Part shown: positions 15,962 to 24,666 of the stretch, one piece after another
Layout of the letters: each line of letters opens with the position of its first letter
How positions within the stretch are numbered: position 1 is the stretch's first letter
The notes under the pieces: generated by a model
The model's input: only the letters and a program-made list of their open reading frames with translations
Told to the model about the DNA's origin: nothing
Database searches by the model: none
Position numbers and translations under genes: made by a program
NCBI GenBank assembly: GCA_016720745.1
Contig: JADKKA010000019.1
Coordinates: forward strand, 62,001-126,000
Source of the DNA: Chitinophagaceae bacterium
Lineage (GTDB): Bacteria > Bacteroidota > Bacteroidia > Chitinophagales > Chitinophagaceae
Reading direction: 5' to 3'
Length of the DNA stretch: 64,000 nucleotides

Positions 15962-17644
15962 ATGAGGATCGCCATTGCGCAGCAAAATTATCATGTCGGG
16001 AATTTTCAGGACAATACCCGGAAAATCATCGAAGGCATTGAATGGGCGAAGTCCCAAAAAGCCGACCTGGTCTTATTTTCCGAACTCAGTATCTGTGGTT
16101 ATCCCCCCCGGGATTTTCTGGAATTCGATGATTTCATCCGGCAGTGTTATTCAGCTATCGAAACCATTAAAGCACATGCCGATACGATTGCTGTGCTGGT
16201 GGGTGCCCCGGACCGCAACCCGGTGAGAGAGGGAAAGGATTTATTCAATGCTGCTTTTTTTCTTTATGAAAAAGAAGTGAAAGCGGTGGTGCATAAAACC
16301 TGTCTGCCCACATATGATGTATTTGATGAGTACCGTTATTTCGAGCCGGCCTATCACTGGCAGGTGATCCCATTCAAGGGCAGGAAACTGGCAGTTACGA
16401 TTTGTGAGGATATCTGGAACCTGGGAGATAATCCCCTGTACCGGAACTGTCCGATGGATGAACTGATGAAGCAGGAACCGGACCTGATGCTGAATTTATC
16501 GGCTTCTCCGTTTGATTATACACATGTGGAGGACCGGAAGGCCATTGTGAAACTGAATACCAGTAAGTATCAGCTGCCCATGATTTACTGTAATGCAGTG
16601 GGGAGCCAGACCGAGATTGTTTTTGATGGCGGTTCGCTGGTATTTGATAAGGATGCCAACCTGGTAAAACAATTACCGCTATTTGAAGAGGCATATGATG
16701 TGTTTGACCTGAAGGATGATGGCCATTTTGTACAACCAGTGCAGGTGCCATCAGCAGCATTGCCTTCGGCAGAATTCAATCCTGCGCAACTGGATCCTGC
16801 ACTTTGCACTGCTGAAATATACCAGGCCATCTTACATGGTATCCGAGATTATTTCAGGAAAATGGGTTTCAGCAAAGCCATCCTGGGCAGCAGCGGGGGT
16901 ATTGACAGCGCCGTGACCCTGGCCATTGCCTGTGATGCATTGGGAAAAGAAAATGTAAGGGCCATCCTGATGCCCTCCCCTTATTCAACCGGACATTCGG
17001 TATCAGATGCCGAGCAACTGAGCAGGAACCTGGGGAATCCCTATGATATCGTACCGATCAAAAATATTTACGAGAGCTTCCTGTCGGAACTCCAACCCAT
17101 TTTCGGGGATTTGCCTTTCAGTCTGGCCGAAGAAAATATCCAGGCCCGTACCCGCGGCAATCTGCTCATGGCCATTGCCAATAAATTCGGTTATATCCTG
17201 TTGAATACTTCTAACAAAAGTGAACTGGCCACCGGTTATGGAACGCTCTATGGTGATATGGCCGGCGGATTAGGAGTATTGGGAGATTGTTACAAAATGC
17301 AGGTGTATGCACTGGCCCGTTATATCAACAGGGAAAAAGAAATCATTCCTCAAAATATACTGGTGAAAGCGCCTTCTGCTGAACTCCGGCCTGGACAAAA
17401 AGATGCAGATTCCTTACCGGATTATGCCATATTGGATCCGCTCCTCTATCAATATATCGAAAGAAGACAGGGCCCGAATGAGATCAAGGCAATGGGATTT
17501 GACCCGGCCCTTGTAGACCGGGTTTTGCGGATGGTCAATGTGAATGAATACAAACGCAACCAGTTTTGTCCGATCATCCGGGTATCTCCCAAGGCCTTCG
17601 GCGTAGGACGCCGGGTGCCAATCGTAGGGAAATATTTATCCTGA
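15962..17644 (+). CDS. nadE: Glutamine-dependent NAD+ synthase
   Basis: 560 residues. The N-terminal carbon-nitrogen hydrolase domain (1-270) supplies ammonia from glutamine: FSELSICGYPPRDFLEF has the catalytic Glu, CLPTYDVFDEYRYF the Lys-region, and VTICEDIWN the nucleophile Cys. The C-terminal domain (285-560) is the ATP-dependent synthetase, with the P-loop ILGSSGGIDSAVTLAIA near residue 310 and the NTSNKSELATGYGTLYGDMAGG region. It converts nicotinate adenine dinucleotide to NAD. Normal length. It ends directly against the stop codon of the next, convergent gene. Confidence 0.97.
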   Translation: MRIAIAQQNYHVGNFQDNTRKIIEGIEWAKSQKADLVLFSELSICGYPPRDFLEFDDFIRQCYSAIETIKAHADTIAVLVGAPDRNPVREGKDLFNAAFFLYEKEVKAVVHKTCLPTYDVFDEYRYFEPAYHWQVIPFKGRKLAVTICEDIWNLGDNPLYRNCPMDELMKQEPDLMLNLSASPFDYTHVEDRKAIVKLNTSKYQLPMIYCNAVGSQTEIVFDGGSLVFDKDANLVKQLPLFEEAYDVFDLKDDGHFVQPVQVPSAALPSAEFNPAQLDPALCTAEIYQAILHGIRDYFRKMGFSKAILGSSGGIDSAVTLAIACDALGKENVRAILMPSPYSTGHSVSDAEQLSRNLGNPYDIVPIKNIYESFLSELQPIFGDLPFSLAEENIQARTRGNLLMAIANKFGYILLNTSNKSELATGYGTLYGDMAGGLGVLGDCYKMQVYALARYINREKEIIPQNILVKAPSAELRPGQKDADSLPDYAILDPLLYQYIERRQGPNEIKAMGFDPALVDRVLRMVNVNEYKRNQFCPIIRVSPKAFGVGRRVPIVGKYLS

Positions 17645-18103
17645 TCAATGCTCGAATTCCATCACAATCTGCCGGCTGGGTCCAAAAGGTGGCGTATAAG
17701 CCATGGAAATGATCAGTTGGGTGCTGGTCAGTCTATCGAGGGTCATATCGTTTGCGCCATAAGTAACCAGGGGACTGGAAACGGATAAAATCGTTTCACT
17801 ATTCTTCCATAGCCAGGTGAAGGCCGCTACATCGGGATCAGCAGGATTACATTTAAGAGCAGCTTCTGTCATGCTTCCATTGCCGTTGCTGGCATAAAGC
17901 GTGATATTGTCTTTCTGGCAATCCTGCAAACTGGGCATGGCATCAGTTCCATTAATGGTGGCCGCTTTTAATTTCCAGGTACCTGTAGCAAGAAGGGTTG
18001 TTTTGGAATTTCCATTGGGCTGCTCGTCCTCTTTATTACAGGCGAGCAATCCGGCAGCCAGAAAGCCGGTCAGCAGGCTGAATAAAATCAGATTTTTTTT
18101 CAT
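17645..18103 (-). CDS. Putative lipoprotein, lipocalin-like
   Basis: 152 residues from the ATG at 18103, chosen because it starts a lipoprotein signal (MKKNLILFSLLTGFLAAGLL then ACNKE, Cys about residue 22). The mature part (LLATGTWKLKAATINGTDAM, later SVSSPLVTYGANDMTLDRL) resembles the small lipocalin-like proteins abundant in Bacteroidota that bind unknown hydrophobic ligands. The match is by pattern only. The stop codon touches that of nadE. Confidence 0.75.
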   Translation of the reverse strand: MKKNLILFSLLTGFLAAGLLACNKEDEQPNGNSKTTLLATGTWKLKAATINGTDAMPSLQDCQKDNITLYASNGNGSMTEAALKCNPADPDVAAFTWLWKNSETILSVSSPLVTYGANDMTLDRLTSTQLIISMAYTPPFGPSRQIVMEFEH

Positions 18104-18274
18104 TTTCACGGTTTTTAGGTGAGATACTTCGTATTTCCTGCGTTCAGGGCAGGGTAATTGTTCCAAAATAGTGCCAGATTAGCCGCCACTCATCATTGCG
18201 GCAGGCAATTTGCATAGTTCCAATTCGTATTTTGCAGAAAGCCACAAAATTCGTCTAAAAAATTCAATCACAAA

Positions 18275-19273
18275 ATGTTAAAGACCGCTGAGGACATCCG
18301 CCAGTTGAATGAAAAGATCGCCCGGGCCGGGCAATTTGCCGACAAACTCAAAGAAGAAACCCACCATGTCATTATCGGACAGAACCATATGCTGGACCGA
18401 TTGCTTACGGGTTTGCTCAGTAACGGGCACGTTTTGCTGGAAGGGGTACCGGGCCTGGCCAAGACCCTTACGATTAAATCGCTGGCAACAGCAATACATG
18501 CGCATTTCAGCAGGATCCAGTTTACACCTGATTTGCTGCCGGCGGATGTGATTGGTACCATGATCTATAACCAACAGAAAAATGAATTTGTGGTGAGGAA
18601 GGGGCCCATTTTCGCCAATTTTATCCTGGCTGATGAAATCAACCGGGCACCGGCCAAAGTGCAAAGTGCTTTGCTGGAAGCCATGCAGGAAAGACAGGTT
18701 ACCATTGGTGATCAGACCTACAAACTGGAAGAACCTTTTTTGGTACTGGCTACCCAGAATCCGCTGGAACAGGAGGGTACTTATCCTTTACCGGAGGCAC
18801 AGGTGGATCGGTTTATCATGAAAGTTATTGTGGATTATCCTGCCATGCATGAGGAACAGTTAATCCTTCGTCAGGGCGTGCAGGGAGAATATCCTGCCGT
18901 TAAGCAAGTGGTGTCCATGCAGGAAGTGATCCAGGCCAGGGACCTGACCCGGCAGATTTATATGGATGAAAAGATTGAGCAGTATATCCTTGATATCGTA
19001 TTTGCCACCCGTCGTCCCGGAGAATTCAAACTGGAAAAACTTAAACCACTGATTTCTTATGGTGCTTCACCCAGGGGTAGTATCAACCTGGGAATTGCTG
19101 CCAAGGCCCAGGCCTTCCTGAATAAAAGAGGTTTTGTGATTCCTGAAGATGTCAGAAATATTTGTAAAGATGTGTTGAGGCACCGGATCGGGCTGACATA
19201 TGAAGCTGAAGCGGAGAATATAAAGGCAGAGGATGTGATTGAGGAAATATTGAAACAGGTGAATGTGCCGTGA
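18275..19273 (+). CDS. MoxR family AAA+ ATPase
   Basis: 332 residues. Walker A is LLEGVPGLAKTLTIKSLA near residue 50, Walker B is ILADEINRAPAKVQSAL near residue 118, and the ATQNPLEQEGTYPLPEAQVDRF sensor region follows. MoxR ATPases act as chaperone-like partners of von Willebrand factor A domain proteins, and the next genes encode DUF58 and VWA proteins. It heads a four-gene run (18275-22145) that corresponds to part of the bat (Bacteroides aerotolerance) cluster. Confidence 0.95.
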   Translation: MLKTAEDIRQLNEKIARAGQFADKLKEETHHVIIGQNHMLDRLLTGLLSNGHVLLEGVPGLAKTLTIKSLATAIHAHFSRIQFTPDLLPADVIGTMIYNQQKNEFVVRKGPIFANFILADEINRAPAKVQSALLEAMQERQVTIGDQTYKLEEPFLVLATQNPLEQEGTYPLPEAQVDRFIMKVIVDYPAMHEEQLILRQGVQGEYPAVKQVVSMQEVIQARDLTRQIYMDEKIEQYILDIVFATRRPGEFKLEKLKPLISYGASPRGSINLGIAAKAQAFLNKRGFVIPEDVRNICKDVLRHRIGLTYEAEAENIKAEDVIEEILKQVNVP

Positions 19274-19345
19274 TTAATTGAAAGTTGAGAGTTGAAAATT
19301 GAAAGTTGAGATCCCGAAAGCTGTCGGGAGAAAATTGAAAGTTGC
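19266..19345 (+). repeat. AATTGAAAG-type repeat with a small hairpin
   Basis: Units such as AATTGAAAGTTGAGAGTTGA repeated on both sides of the stem TCCCGA/TCGGGA (19313-19330 region). It fills the whole gap between the MoxR and DUF58 genes and reaches the TTG start codon of the latter, which is itself part of the last repeat unit. Confidence 0.8.
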
Positions 19346-20214
19346 TGACCACCACAGAAATATTAAAAAAAGTAAGGGAGCTGGAGATCAAAAGCAAGAA
19401 GATTACCAGTGATCTGTTTACCGGTGAATACCATAGTGCATTCAAGGGAAAGGGTATGTCGTTTAAGGAAGTGAGAGAATATGCCGCCGGAGATGATATC
19501 CGGTTTATAGACTGGAATGTATCGGCCCGTTTTGGTCATCCCTTCAGTAAATTATTTGAAGAAGAAAGAGAGCTGACCGTGATGCTGCTGGTGGATATCA
19601 GTCGCAGTACTTTGTTTGGCACCACCCATGCCCGTAAAAGGGATATTGTAACGGAGATTGGTGCGGTACTCAGTTTTGCTGCTGTGAATAACGGTGATAA
19701 AATCGGTGTAATATTTTACAGTGATATAGTGGAGAAATATATCCCGCCTAAAAAGGGGAAGCAACATGCTTTATACATTGTAAGGGAATTGCTGACCATG
19801 GAACCCAAAGGGAAGGGCACGGCCATGCAACCGGCCCTGCGGTATTTCAATAATTCAACCCGGCAAAAAAGTATTGCGTTTGTCCTGAGCGATTTGGTGG
19901 ATGCGGGTTATGGAGATGCCCTTCGCATTGCTTCAAGAAAACATGATATCATTGGCATCAAGTTATACGATCAGATGGACCAGGTATTGCCCAATGCTGG
20001 CTTGTTGCAGGTACAGGATGCGGAGTCCGGAAAAACGCAATGGGTGGATAGCGGCAATGCATTTGTACGGCACCAGTATGAGCAGGAATTTTTCCGGGTC
20101 ACAGAATATGCTGTGAGCCATTTTAAAAAAGCGGGTTGCGATTTGCTGCATGTCCGCACCGGCGATGATTATGTAAAAGTGCTGCAACGTTTTTTCTTAA
20201 GCAGGAACCGATAG
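19342..20214 (+). CDS. DUF58 domain protein
   Basis: 290 residues. The characteristic stretch GEYHSAFKGKGMSFKEVREY near residue 30 and DDIRFIDWNVSARFG near 52 define DUF58, followed by a VWA-like fold with VDISRS (DxSxS MIDAS motif) near residue 88. The likely role is with the MoxR ATPase in envelope protein assembly or stress tolerance. The start is unusual: no ATG is available in the right place, and the reading begins at TTG 19342 (or CTG after it) within an intergenic repeat. The next gene starts three bases after the stop. Confidence 0.9.
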   Translation: MLTTTEILKKVRELEIKSKKITSDLFTGEYHSAFKGKGMSFKEVREYAAGDDIRFIDWNVSARFGHPFSKLFEEERELTVMLLVDISRSTLFGTTHARKRDIVTEIGAVLSFAAVNNGDKIGVIFYSDIVEKYIPPKKGKQHALYIVRELLTMEPKGKGTAMQPALRYFNNSTRQKSIAFVLSDLVDAGYGDALRIASRKHDIIGIKLYDQMDQVLPNAGLLQVQDAESGKTQWVDSGNAFVRHQYEQEFFRVTEYAVSHFKKAGCDLLHVRTGDDYVKVLQRFFLSRNR

Positions 20215-20217
20215 ATT

Positions 20218-21135
20218 ATGAAAACCGGGAAAGGAATTGTATTGTTTATTTGTCTGCTTGCTGCCCCTTTTTTATTCGGGCAAACAAAACCCGTTGCTGA
20301 GATTTCAGTAGAGAAAAACCGGGTACTGCTGGGAGAACCTTTCCGGCTCCGGATACAAGTGCAAATTCCTGAAGGGGCTACAGGACAGATTCCATTCATT
20401 GACAGCATTCCCCATTTTGAATTTACACAGCCGCCGGTTATAGATTCGTCGGACGAGAAAGGCGCGAAAAATATTAAAGCGGTTTATTATCTCAGCAGTT
20501 TTGATTCTGGGCATTGGGTGATTCCTTCTTTCCGGATTTCCCGGGATGTAAAAACCGATACGATCGGGGTGGATGTGGTATTTTCCGAATTTGACCGGGA
20601 GCAACCCTATCACGATATCAAGGATATCATTGAGGTAAAGACAGTGACAAAAAAGAACTGGTGGTGGCTGGCCGGAGGCGGGCTATTTGTATTGTTGCTG
20701 ATCATTTACCTGCTGACGAGGAAAAAGAAAAAAGGGTCAGGAATTAACAAGCCTGTTGAACTGACTGATCCATTCCGGGAAGCGATCAGTTCCCTGGAAA
20801 AACTAAAGCAATCAGGAAGCGGAGGTAAAGAATTTTACACAAAGCTCACGGATATCTTCCGGCTCTATCTGTTGAGAAGAAAAGGTATTTTGTCATTACA
20901 GGAAACCACCGGCGACCTGATCCCTTTATTGAAAAATATTGGCTTGTCTGACAATGAATTATCGGGGCTCCGTCAAACTTTATTGCTCAGTGATTTTGTG
21001 AAGTTTGCGAAATACCAGCCCGCTGCAACAGATGATCAGGCCTGTCATGATGAAATCAGTAAAGCGATTCAAATCATAGAGCGGACACATCAACAAGAAT
21101 CGGTGCAAAAAGAAGGAACGGGAGGGCAATCATGA
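20218..21135 (+). CDS. BatD-like membrane protein
   Basis: 305 residues. A signal peptide (residues 1-21, ending LFGQ), a periplasmic beta-rich domain (about 25-135, ISVEKNRVLLGEPFRLRIQV), one transmembrane helix (WWWLAGGGLFVLLLIIYLL, about 145-163) and a cytoplasmic helical tail (165-290). This is the layout of short BatD-type proteins. It sits between DUF58 and BatA genes and overlaps the latter by four bases (ATGA), so it is part of the same operon. Function inferred from context. Confidence 0.75.
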   Translation: MKTGKGIVLFICLLAAPFLFGQTKPVAEISVEKNRVLLGEPFRLRIQVQIPEGATGQIPFIDSIPHFEFTQPPVIDSSDEKGAKNIKAVYYLSSFDSGHWVIPSFRISRDVKTDTIGVDVVFSEFDREQPYHDIKDIIEVKTVTKKNWWWLAGGGLFVLLLIIYLLTRKKKKGSGINKPVELTDPFREAISSLEKLKQSGSGGKEFYTKLTDIFRLYLLRRKGILSLQETTGDLIPLLKNIGLSDNELSGLRQTLLLSDFVKFAKYQPAATDDQACHDEISKAIQIIERTHQQESVQKEGTGGQS

Positions 21136-22145
21136 TTTATGAGTACCTGAAAAATATTGACTTCGCCTATCCGGCCGCATTTGCTTTGTTTGCATTGCTG
21201 CCCCTGTTGATTTGGTGGTACCTGAAAAAAAATGATCGCCGGGAACCCGTTATTACCGTTACGACCATCCATGCTTTTCGTGTTTCTTCCTGGAAAAATA
21301 AATTAAAGGGCCTGCCGGTTTTTTTCAGAGTGCTTTCCATGAGTGCCCTGATCCTGGTGCTGGCGCGTCCGCAGAAAAAAAATGAAGAACAAAAAACCGA
21401 AGGAGAAGGCATTGATATTGTCTTATGTATGGATGTGAGCGGAAGCATGGGTTCCAGGGATATTGCACCATCGAGAATGGAAGCGGCCAAGGAAGTGGCA
21501 GAAGAATTTGTAAGGGGTCGTCCGGTTGACCGGATCGGGCTGGTGATTTTTTCAGGGGAGAGTTTTACGCAATGTCCCATTACTACGGACCGCAATGCGC
21601 TGATTGCACAAATTCAGAATCTGGAAAGCAGGAAACACCTGGCGGATGGTACGGTGATTGGGGAGGGTTTGGCAACGGCAGCAGACCGGCTGACCAAAAG
21701 TCCGGGTAAAAGCAAAGTGATCATCCTCATCACAGATGGAAAAGAGGATCCGCCGGAGACAAGGTTAATTGACCCATTGACTGCTTTGGAAATTGCAAAA
21801 GCAAAAGGGGTTAAAGTATATACCATCGGGATGGGGGCACAGGCTTCTACGATTGTGGAAAGAACGGGTAGCCAGGTAAAACCACAAAGTCCGGCGATTG
21901 ATTTTATTGATGTGGCACTCTTGCAGAAAATAGCAACAGAAACAGGCGGGCAATATTACCGGGCCCGTGACCGGGATGGATTAAAAGAAGTGTACCGGCA
22001 GATTGACCAGTTGGAAAAATCAAAAGTGGAGACTACCAATTTTCAAAAAGTGGAGGAACGTTTCCTTCCATTTATACTGGCAGCGGTCATCTTTCTGGCC
22101 ATCGAGCTCCTGCTGCGATTTACCCTGTTCAGAAAATTTCCCTAA
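21132..22145 (+). CDS. batA: VWA domain membrane protein, BatA type
   Basis: 337 residues. Two N-terminal hydrophobic segments (about 13-30 and 60-77), a von Willebrand factor A domain from about 92 to 285 with the MIDAS motif MDVSGSMGSRD near residue 100, and a C-terminal transmembrane helix (about 312-330). This is the BatA layout from the Bacteroides aerotolerance operon. BatB, BatC and BatE do not follow; the next gene is rsgA, so the cluster is a short version. Probably acts with the MoxR ATPase at the inner membrane. Confidence 0.9.
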   Translation: MIYEYLKNIDFAYPAAFALFALLPLLIWWYLKKNDRREPVITVTTIHAFRVSSWKNKLKGLPVFFRVLSMSALILVLARPQKKNEEQKTEGEGIDIVLCMDVSGSMGSRDIAPSRMEAAKEVAEEFVRGRPVDRIGLVIFSGESFTQCPITTDRNALIAQIQNLESRKHLADGTVIGEGLATAADRLTKSPGKSKVIILITDGKEDPPETRLIDPLTALEIAKAKGVKVYTIGMGAQASTIVERTGSQVKPQSPAIDFIDVALLQKIATETGGQYYRARDRDGLKEVYRQIDQLEKSKVETTNFQKVEERFLPFILAAVIFLAIELLLRFTLFRKFP

Positions 22146-22204
22146 CTGAAACTCTCTTGTAAAAATCAGATCAGTGCTTCCACATTCCCTGTAAATTGCA
22201 GTCG

Positions 22205-23131
22205 ATGAAAGCAATTGTATACAAGTCAACCGGCAGTTGGTATGTACTTCGGGATGAAGCCGGCAAAATATGGAATGGCCGCACCAAGGGGGTAATGAAA
22301 ATGGATGATATCACCAGTACCAACCCTGTGGCGGTGGGCGATTGGGTGGAGGCGGAGCCGGAAAATGAGCAGGAAAATGTGGCCATTATCGGAACGATTC
22401 TGGATCGTCATAATTATATCAACCGGCAGAGTCCGCGGCACAAACACCAGCATCATATTGTAGCGGCGAACCTGGACCAGACGATGTTAGTCGCAACGCT
22501 AAAGGAACCCCGGACTTCCCAGGGATTTATTGATCGTTTTCTGGTGGCAGCGGAGATGTATCATGTTCCGGCCATCATTGTTTTCAATAAAAGTGATCTG
22601 TACCGGGATAAAGAGCTGGTTAAATTCCAGCAATGGAAAGAGATGTATGAAGCTGTTGGGTATCCCGTTATGCTGGTAAGTGCTGAAAAGAATGAAGGCA
22701 TAGATGAGTTACAGCATTTATTGTTAGGGAAAACAACCCTGGTGAGTGGCCATAGTGGTGTGGGAAAATCATCTTTGCTGAACCGGATCATTCCGGAGAT
22801 GAGTTTAAAAACCGGAGAGATCAGTGGATGGAGCGGGAAGGGACAGCATACCACCACCTTTGCTGAAATGTTTGATCTGCCCGGAGGCGGACGTATTATT
22901 GATACACCGGGGATGAGGGAATTCGGACTGGTAGATATTGAAAAGCAGGAGCTCTCTCATTATTTCCCGGAGATGCGGGAGCGGTTAAATGATTGTCAGT
23001 TTAATAATTGTCTGCATTACAATGAACCGGGATGTGCCATCAAACAGGCGGTGGTGGATCAGGTGATCCATGAGGACCGGTATATCAGTTACCTGGGAAT
23101 TTTGGATTCGATAGAGGAGAAGTCGTATTGA
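22205..23131 (+). CDS. rsgA: Ribosome small subunit-dependent GTPase A
   Basis: 308 residues from the ATG at 22205. RsgA is a circularly permuted GTPase that helps late 30S maturation. An N-terminal OB-fold (1-70) is followed by NKSD near residue 120 (G4), SGHSGVGKSSLLN near 180 (G1), and DTPGMREFG near 235 (G3), the permuted order expected. The end has a zinc-binding knuckle, C-x6-C plus H and C (DCQFNNCLHYNEPGC). A TAAATTGC sequence a few bases upstream may be its -7 box. Confidence 0.96.
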   Translation: MKAIVYKSTGSWYVLRDEAGKIWNGRTKGVMKMDDITSTNPVAVGDWVEAEPENEQENVAIIGTILDRHNYINRQSPRHKHQHHIVAANLDQTMLVATLKEPRTSQGFIDRFLVAAEMYHVPAIIVFNKSDLYRDKELVKFQQWKEMYEAVGYPVMLVSAEKNEGIDELQHLLLGKTTLVSGHSGVGKSSLLNRIIPEMSLKTGEISGWSGKGQHTTTFAEMFDLPGGGRIIDTPGMREFGLVDIEKQELSHYFPEMRERLNDCQFNNCLHYNEPGCAIKQAVVDQVIHEDRYISYLGILDSIEEKSY

Positions 23132-23189
23132 TAGTCACGAGTTATGAAATCACTCCTGTAGATACCATGAGTGAGATAATCCTTTTATT

Positions 23190-23519
23190 TCAGGCAATAT
23201 TCCTCAACCCGGTATTAAATAATTTCCCTTCCAGCGCATTGGCCAGTTCCACCACGGCTTTGTTGTCCTTGCTTTGGGCGTCTTTGGTGCGGGTTGGGAA
23301 AATGGAAATACCGTTATAAATGCTGTAATGCAGGGTCAGGGGATGTCCTTTGAACCGGAATTCCCAGTCGATGGCATCAAAATCATCTTCCTTATTGGAA
23401 AAGCGGATATGCAGATCCTGGCTCAGGATATCAGCGACCTGGTAAAATTGTTTGAGACCGCCATCATCGGCAATGACGAATTCGGTACATCCAAGGGTGG
23501 AACGGAGGGTAAGACTCAT
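23190..23519 (-). CDS. Conserved hypothetical protein
   Basis: 109 residues from the ATG at 23519; the frame is open further upstream to 23582 but the extra residues look like read-through of non-coding sequence. Soluble, with an even mix of charged and hydrophobic residues (ADILSQDLHIRFSNKEDDFD, then WEFRFKGHPLTLHYSIYNGI). No family, signal peptide or membrane segment recognised. It lies 3-prime to 3-prime with rsgA. Confidence 0.6.
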   Translation of the reverse strand: MSLTLRSTLGCTEFVIADDGGLKQFYQVADILSQDLHIRFSNKEDDFDAIDWEFRFKGHPLTLHYSIYNGISIFPTRTKDAQSKDNKAVVELANALEGKLFNTGLRNIA

Positions 23520-23615
23520 GGCTAAGGTGTTTTTAGGTTTCAAATGACGGATCATCAAATACTTCGTACATCTGCTAGACACAGAAATACGCTCATCCGC
23601 TGCATACCTGAAAAC

Positions 23616-23810
23616 TTAACTTCTGAACTTTTTGGCCTTTTTAGCCGCCTTAGTGCCATCCGGGTCGCCGCTAATAATTTTTTCGGCGCCAACATTTTTT
23701 CCATTCGTGGGGCATCCTGTTTTCTTTTTGAAGAGATTGCTGAACATGCCGCATGATGAGAGTAGCATCACCACAGCCAGTGCAACAGTCAGAAAACGGA
23801 GGTTCTTCAT
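23616..23810 (-). CDS. Small lipoprotein of unknown function
   Basis: 64 residues with a lipoprotein signal (FLTVALAVVMLLSSCGMF, Cys about residue 20), then KKKTGCPTNGKNVGAEKIIS and a lysine-rich end (KAAKKAKKFRS). Short Gly/Lys-rich lipoproteins of this kind are common in Chitinophagaceae. No function can be given. It stands alone between the 109-residue gene and an AGTC-type repeat element. Confidence 0.6.
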   Translation of the reverse strand: MKNLRFLTVALAVVMLLSSCGMFSNLFKKKTGCPTNGKNVGAEKIISGDPDGTKAAKKAKKFRS

Positions 23811-23877
23811 AGTATGTAGCTTGTATAGTACTAACGAATATATGGCAATTTAATTGTACCGGGAATAGTAGAAATAC

Positions 23878-24050
23878 AGTCGGTAGTCTTTAGTCGATAG
23901 TTATTAGTCTTACACCTGAATGCTATGATTTCTAAATGCTTACACAATGTTTTCTTATTGTTGATATCGCCGCAAATGGCATAGAAAAGGCCTGACTTCC
24001 AGACTCCCGACACAAAAAATACCGACTATCGACTATCGACTCCCGACTCA
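23878..24050. repeat. AGTC-type element with inverted arms
   Basis: The left arm (23878-23912, AGTCGGTAGTC-type units) and right arm (about 23999-24050, CCGACTATCGACTATCGACT-type) are inverted copies around a unique core of about 85 bases. The 24 bases at 23878-23901 are the exact reverse complement of 11763-11786. The right arm encodes the last residues and the stop codon of the gamma carbonic anhydrase gene. Confidence 0.75.
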
Positions 24051-24568
24051 GGACTCTCCCTAAACCAATCCGCATACCGCACATAATTATTCGCGATCCG
24101 GTTGATTTCTCCGGCAATTTTCTCGGGTGAGATTTCTTTGACCTTTTTAGCGGGCACACCAGCATAGATGCTGCCGGGTTCGCAGATGGTATTTTCCAGT
24201 ACCACGGCACCGGCGGCAATGATGGTATTGCTTTGCACCAGGGCATTGTCCATCACGATGGCGCCCATGCCGATCAGGACATTATCCTGCAGGGTACAGC
24301 CATGTACTATGGCATTATGACCGATGGATACATTATTTCCGATGGTTGTGCCGTATTTCTGGTATGTGCAGTGGATACAGGCACCATCCTGAACATTCAC
24401 TTTATTCCCCATTTTGATAAAATTCACATCCCCTCTCACGACGGTATTGAACCAGAAACTGCAATCATCACCGGTTTCCACATTGCCTACGATAGTGGCA
24501 TTGGGGGCAATAAAAGTATTGTTTCCAAAGCGGGGGAGTTTTCCTTCAACGGGGAGAATGACGGGCAT
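24026..24568 (-). CDS. Gamma carbonic anhydrase family protein
   Basis: 180 residues from the ATG at 24568; the frame is open upstream but similarity begins at MPVILPVEGKLPRFG. The protein is a left-handed beta-helix of hexapeptide repeats (residues 15-145): TFIAPNATIVGNVETGDDCS, then the conserved RGDVNFIKMGNKVNVQDGAC split and three metal-type histidines in CIHCTY and SIGHNAIVHG. It is probably a trimeric gamma-class carbonic anhydrase or acyltransferase-like relative. The last residues PESGVDSR and the TAG stop are encoded by an AGTC-type repeat, which may have replaced the original end. Confidence 0.9.
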   Translation of the reverse strand: MPVILPVEGKLPRFGNNTFIAPNATIVGNVETGDDCSFWFNTVVRGDVNFIKMGNKVNVQDGACIHCTYQKYGTTIGNNVSIGHNAIVHGCTLQDNVLIGMGAIVMDNALVQSNTIIAAGAVVLENTICEPGSIYAGVPAKKVKEISPEKIAGEINRIANNYVRYADWFRESPESGVDSR

Positions 24569-24616
24569 TTGTTTTGGGTTTGATTTCAGGGCTGAAAGTT
24601 CGGTAAAGTTGGGCTT

Positions 24617-24655
24617 TTTGTTGCGTCTTTGCCGGGCCTTTGCGTTCTTTGCCTG
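24617..24655 (+). repeat. TTTGCG-type repeat fragment before the aminotransferase gene
   Basis: TTGTTGCGTCTTTGCCGGGC followed by CTTTGCGTTCTTTGCC, similar to the right arm of the element at 60901-60940. It lies in the 98-base divergent gap between the carbonic anhydrase and aminotransferase starts. Confidence 0.5.
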
Positions 24656-24666
24656 AAATAAATGGA

